From Vibrio penaeicida (GTDB taxonomy: Bacteria; Pseudomonadota; Gammaproteobacteria; Enterobacterales; Vibrionaceae), in the NCBI RefSeq assembly GCF_030689305.1, contig NZ_JAUYVM010000001.1:310001-374000 (forward strand): 64,000 bases of DNA, read 5' to 3'. Each line of letters starts with the position of its first letter. Position 1 is the stretch's first letter. Below, piece after piece: positions 61,185-64,000 of the stretch. The notes under the pieces are model-generated. The model worked only from the letters and a program-made list of their open reading frames with translations. It did no database searches and had not been told where the DNA came from. The position numbers and the translations under genes were made by a program.

Positions 61185-62510
61185 TGGGCTTTTTGCGTCC
61201 AAAGAGGAGAGATAATCTAACTTTTCGCCGATTTTGGTCTCTAAGCCGCGATTTGTCGGAAAATAGTAACGAGTCTCTGCCATTTCAGGGGGGAAATATT
61301 GCTCACCTGCTGCATAAGCACCTGGCTCATTATGAGCATAACGGTACTCTTCTCCGTAACCGAGATCTTTCATTAGACTGGTCGGCGCATTGCGTAGGTG
61401 AGGGGGAACTTCGTATTCTGGGTGATTTTGCGCATCTCTCAATGCTTGTTTCCAAGCGTTATATACTGCGTTACTTTTGGGTGCACAGGCTAAATACACC
61501 ACAGCTTGAGCAATGGCTCGCTCACCTTCTGCGGGACCAACTCTAGAGAAACAATCCCAAGCAGATAACGCAACCTGCATCGCCCTTGGATCGGCATTAC
61601 CAATATCTTCAGATGCAATAGCAAGCAACCGACGCGCAACATACAGTGGATCGCAACCAGCACTGATCATCCTTGCAGCCCAATACAACGCAGCATCCGG
61701 GTCAGAACCTCGAATGGATTTATGGAGTGCGGAGATTAAATCGTACCAAATATCGCCTTTGTTATCGAAACGGGCGACCTTTTCCCCTGCGACTTCTGCA
61801 AGTAACGCTAATGTGATTTGCTTCTTGTCATCTGTCTCTGTTGCCATATCGAACAACAATTCGAGATAATTAAGCGACATTCGGGCATCACCGTTAACCA
61901 ATTCAGATAAACGGTCTAACACACCCTCTTCGAACTCTGCTGCCTCTTTACCTAACCCTCTGTCTTCATCAGACAGTGCTTGGTTAAGAACATCGAGAAT
62001 ATCCTCTTCTTTTAACGACGATAGCTTATAAACTCGCGCCCTTGAAAGAAGTGCATTGTTTAGCTCAAAGGAAGGATTTTCGGTTGTCGCACCAATAAAA
62101 GTCACTGTGCCATCTTCAATATGGGGTAAAAAAGCATCTTGCTGACTTTTATTGAAGCGGTGTACCTCGTCCACAAACAAGATGGTTTTCCTGCCTGCAA
62201 CTTTGTTATCACGTGCTTTTTCAATGGCAATACGGATATCTTTAACACCGGAGGTCACCGCAGAAACGCGCTCAACTTCCGCATTAGCATAATTTGCCGC
62301 GACTTCAGCCAATGTCGTTTTCCCAGTGCCCGGCGGGCCCCATAAGATCATGGAGTGCAAATGCCCAGCTTCTAAAGCACGACGGAGAGGCTTACCTTCG
62401 CCCAGAATATGTTGCTGACCAATATATTGCTCGACGGTTTCTGGGCGCATGCGTGCGGCTAAAGGCCGAAAGTCTTCATCACCAGAAAAGTCGAGCGAAT
62501 AGTTACTCAT
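61164..62510 (-). CDS. rarA: RarA (MgsA), replication-associated recombination AAA+ ATPase
   Basis: AAA+ protein of 448 residues related to clamp-loader subunits and RuvB, acting at stalled forks. Walker A GPPGTGKT at 58-65, Walker [12 protein letters not shown], sensor [13 protein letters not shown], and the C-terminal tetramerisation part with [13 protein letters not shown]. Its start overlaps the lolA stop by 1 nt (TAATG). Confidence 0.97.
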   Translation of the reverse strand: MSNYSLDFSGDEDFRPLAARMRPETVEQYIGQQHILGEGKPLRRALEAGHLHSMILWGPPGTGKTTLAEVAANYANAEVERVSAVTSGVKDIRIAIEKARDNKVAGRKTILFVDEVHRFNKSQQDAFLPHIEDGTVTFIGATTENPSFELNNALLSRARVYKLSSLKEEDILDVLNQALSDEDRGLGKEAAEFEEGVLDRLSELVNGDARMSLNYLELLFDMATETDDKKQITLALLAEVAGEKVARFDNKGDIWYDLISALHKSIRGSDPDAALYWAARMISAGCDPLYVARRLLAIASEDIGNADPRAMQVALSAWDCFSRVGPAEGERAIAQAVVYLACAPKSNAVYNAWKQALRDAQNHPEYEVPPHLRNAPTSLMKDLGYGEEYRYAHNEPGAYAAGEQYFPPEMAETRYYFPTNRGLETKIGEKLDYLSSLDAKSPQKRYEK

Positions 62511-63115
62511 TAGTTGCCACGCTCATCATAAACTTCAACACCTTTTGGTGGTGTGAAAGTAAATCTTTCTTTTGCTGGCGTCTTCATACTGATTGAATTA
62601 AAAGTAAATTGGCTTGTTTGACCGTCTTGCTCGACAACCGAAAAACCTTCTATTTTACCTTTGGCAGTCACATCAATGATGAATTGCCCTTGTGTGGAAT
62701 TTTCCGAGACAGGTTCAAGGGTGAACCGGTTATCTTTTTGAGCAACTCGGTAATTATCCCAGTCACTTTGTCTATTTCGTGTGAGCAGAACAAAGGGTGT
62801 TTGTCCCGTTGCTTGCTCTTGGTTATAAATGCTCACCTGCTCCAAGAAAGGTTCGTAATACCAAACCACATCACCGTCAGAAACAAGCTCTGTCTCATCT
62901 GGTTCTATTGTCGACCAACGAAACATGCTTGGACGTGCGATATCCGCAGTGCCATTTGCTTGCTGAATCACTTCGCCATCAGGCGCTGTCACCGTTTGCG
63001 AAAACGCCGCGCTGAACCCGTCTGTTTTACTCAATCGTTCACTTAATTCAGATTTAGGTGATGCCACTGTGGTGGCAGATATACTAAACGTGAACAGAAT
63101 AAGCCATTTTTTCAT
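62510..63115 (-). CDS. lolA: LolA, periplasmic lipoprotein carrier
   Basis: Chaperone of 201 residues that shuttles lipoproteins from LolCDE to LolB. Signal peptide of about 19 residues ([19 protein letters not shown]), then [19 protein letters not shown] and [20 protein letters not shown], typical of the open beta-barrel carrier. It lies 77 bp after ftsK. Confidence 0.97.
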   Translation of the reverse strand: MKKWLILFTFSISATTVASPKSELSERLSKTDGFSAAFSQTVTAPDGEVIQQANGTADIARPSMFRWSTIEPDETELVSDGDVVWYYEPFLEQVSIYNQEQATGQTPFVLLTRNRQSDWDNYRVAQKDNRFTLEPVSENSTQGQFIIDVTAKGKIEGFSVVEQDGQTSQFTFNSISMKTPAKERFTFTPPKGVEVYDERGN

Positions 63116-63192
63116 TTAAAATCTCTTTAAACTAATACCGATAACGAATTGGACAACGTTTTTTTGTCTCTGTTTCATTGGAACCTGTTGAC

Positions 63193-64000
63193 CTAGTCTT
63201 TAATTGGTGGCGGTGCAAGAACCTCGCGATTACCATTGTGACCAGGGGCACTAACAATGCCTTGTGCTTCGAGTTGCTCCACAATTCTGGCTGCGCGGTT
63301 ATAGCCGATCTTGAATCGACGCTGTACACCGGAAACAGAGCCACGTCGGCTTTCAACAACGTGCTCTACCACTTGGTCAAACAATGGATCGACATCTTCG
63401 TCAGCTTCCATCGCCTCACCGGGCAACAACGTATCCGCTGTCTGTTCACCGTTAGTGATTTCATCAATGTACTCTGGCTTACCACGAGCTTTCCAATCAT
63501 TAACAACGGCATGAACATCATCGTCGGAGGCAAATGCTCCGTGAACACGAATCGTGTGGCTAGATCCCGGAGGAAGATAAAGCATATCACCCATTCCAAG
63601 CAGTGACTCGGCACCACCTTGATCAAGTATGGTTCTAGAATCCGTTTTCGTTGATACCGTAAAGGCAACACGTGTTGGTATGTTCGCTTTGATTAAACCG
63701 GTGATCACATCAACCGATGGACGCTGCGTTGCCAAAATCAAATGCACACCTGCTGCTCGTGCTTTTTGCGCCAGTCGGGCTATCAACTCTTCCACTTTTT
63801 TACCGACGACCATCATGAGATCGGCAAATTCATCGACAATGACAACAATGTACGGCAGTTTTTCTAATAGAGGTGGCAATTCATCCATGCTATCGCCCGC
63901 TTGCCATAGAGGGTCATGGATTGGATGCCCTGCGTCCGCCGCCATTTTTAATTTTTCATTAAATCCTTTGATGTTTCTAACACCCAGAGCAGACATGAGC
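63193..64000 (-). CDS. ftsK: FtsK, C-terminal part of the DNA translocase (runs off window)
   Basis: About 269 C-terminal residues of the septal DNA pump that activates XerCD at dif. Visible are the motor segment with Walker [41 protein letters not shown] and [15 protein letters not shown], then a linker and the C-terminal winged-helix gamma domain ([20 protein letters not shown]) that reads KOPS sequences. The frame continues beyond base 64000; a Met near 63996 is internal, not the start. Confidence 0.97.
   Translation of the reverse strand, partial: LMSALGVRNIKGFNEKLKMAADAGHPIHDPLWQAGDSMDELPPLLEKLPYIVVIVDEFADLMMVVGKKVEELIARLAQKARAAGVHLILATQRPSVDVITGLIKANIPTRVAFTVSTKTDSRTILDQGGAESLLGMGDMLYLPPGSSHTIRVHGAFASDDDVHAVVNDWKARGKPEYIDEITNGEQTADTLLPGEAMEADEDVDPLFDQVVEHVVESRRGSVSGVQRRFKIGYNRAARIVEQLEAQGIVSAPGHNGNREVLAPPPIKD

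Overview
The window is chromosomal DNA of a marine gammaproteobacterium, most likely a Vibrio or close relative. The evidence is the gene order tol-ybgC / cyd / ruv / yebC / aspS, a complete hisGDCBHAFI operon with its own attenuator, ftsK-lolA-rarA-serS, a bioA/bioBFCD divergon, a VicH-type H-NS, and a cdgJ-like gene next to ppiB-lpxH. Almost all of it is core genome. I saw no rRNA, tRNA, CRISPR array, insertion sequence or phage gene.

Layout. 1-1865: tolA (partial), tolR, tolQ, ybgC on the minus strand. 2001-5159: cydA-cydB-cydX-ybgE (bd oxidase), preceded by about 500 bp holding three FNR-type boxes and an ArcA-type repeat. 5664-8804: ruvC-ruvA-ruvB and yebC, with a LexA-type box in front of ruvA. 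8942-10720: aspS. 11199-12480: a two-gene AT-rich insertion between aspS and yecE, encoding a leaderless lytic transglycosylase and a secreted Cys-rich partner; I read it as an antibacterial effector and its immunity protein. 12620-15393: yecE, cmoA, cmoB. 15543-18784: a poorly understood triad of retropepsin-like lipoprotein, inactive transglutaminase fused to membrane helices, and RimK-like ATP-grasp ligase. 18942-24409: tdk and cysS (minus), then ppiB, lpxH, an EAL-HDOD protein and ychJ (plus).

24491-31806: the histidine operon with leader peptide hisL (five consecutive His codons) and terminator. 32043-35213: a small lipoprotein, a NhaC-family antiporter and hns. 35582-40739: imuA-imuB-dnaE2, an inducible mutagenesis cassette with a consensus LexA box. 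40890-46753: a DUF2057 gene, a porin, a DinG-family helicase, a TSUP transporter, priC and ybaM. 46863-52889: a tightly overlapping eight-gene minus-strand operon built around a cyclopropane-fatty-acid-synthase-like methyltransferase, a flavin amine oxidase-like protein and DUF1365/DUF2878/DUF3833 proteins. Its upstream region has a cluster of TGTACA-type half sites, which suggests an envelope-lipid stress operon, possibly light-responsive. 53106-54501: htpX and a 55-residue conserved-looking small protein. 54548-59633: biotin genes with a BirA operator. 59765-64000: serS, rarA, lolA and the C-terminal part of ftsK.

The main regulatory themes readable from sequence are oxygen (FNR/ArcA at cyd), SOS (LexA at ruvA and imuA), histidine attenuation, biotin repression and the unexplained TGTACA array. 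The best candidates for new biology are the effector/immunity pair, the lipid operon with its operator array, and the retropepsin triad.
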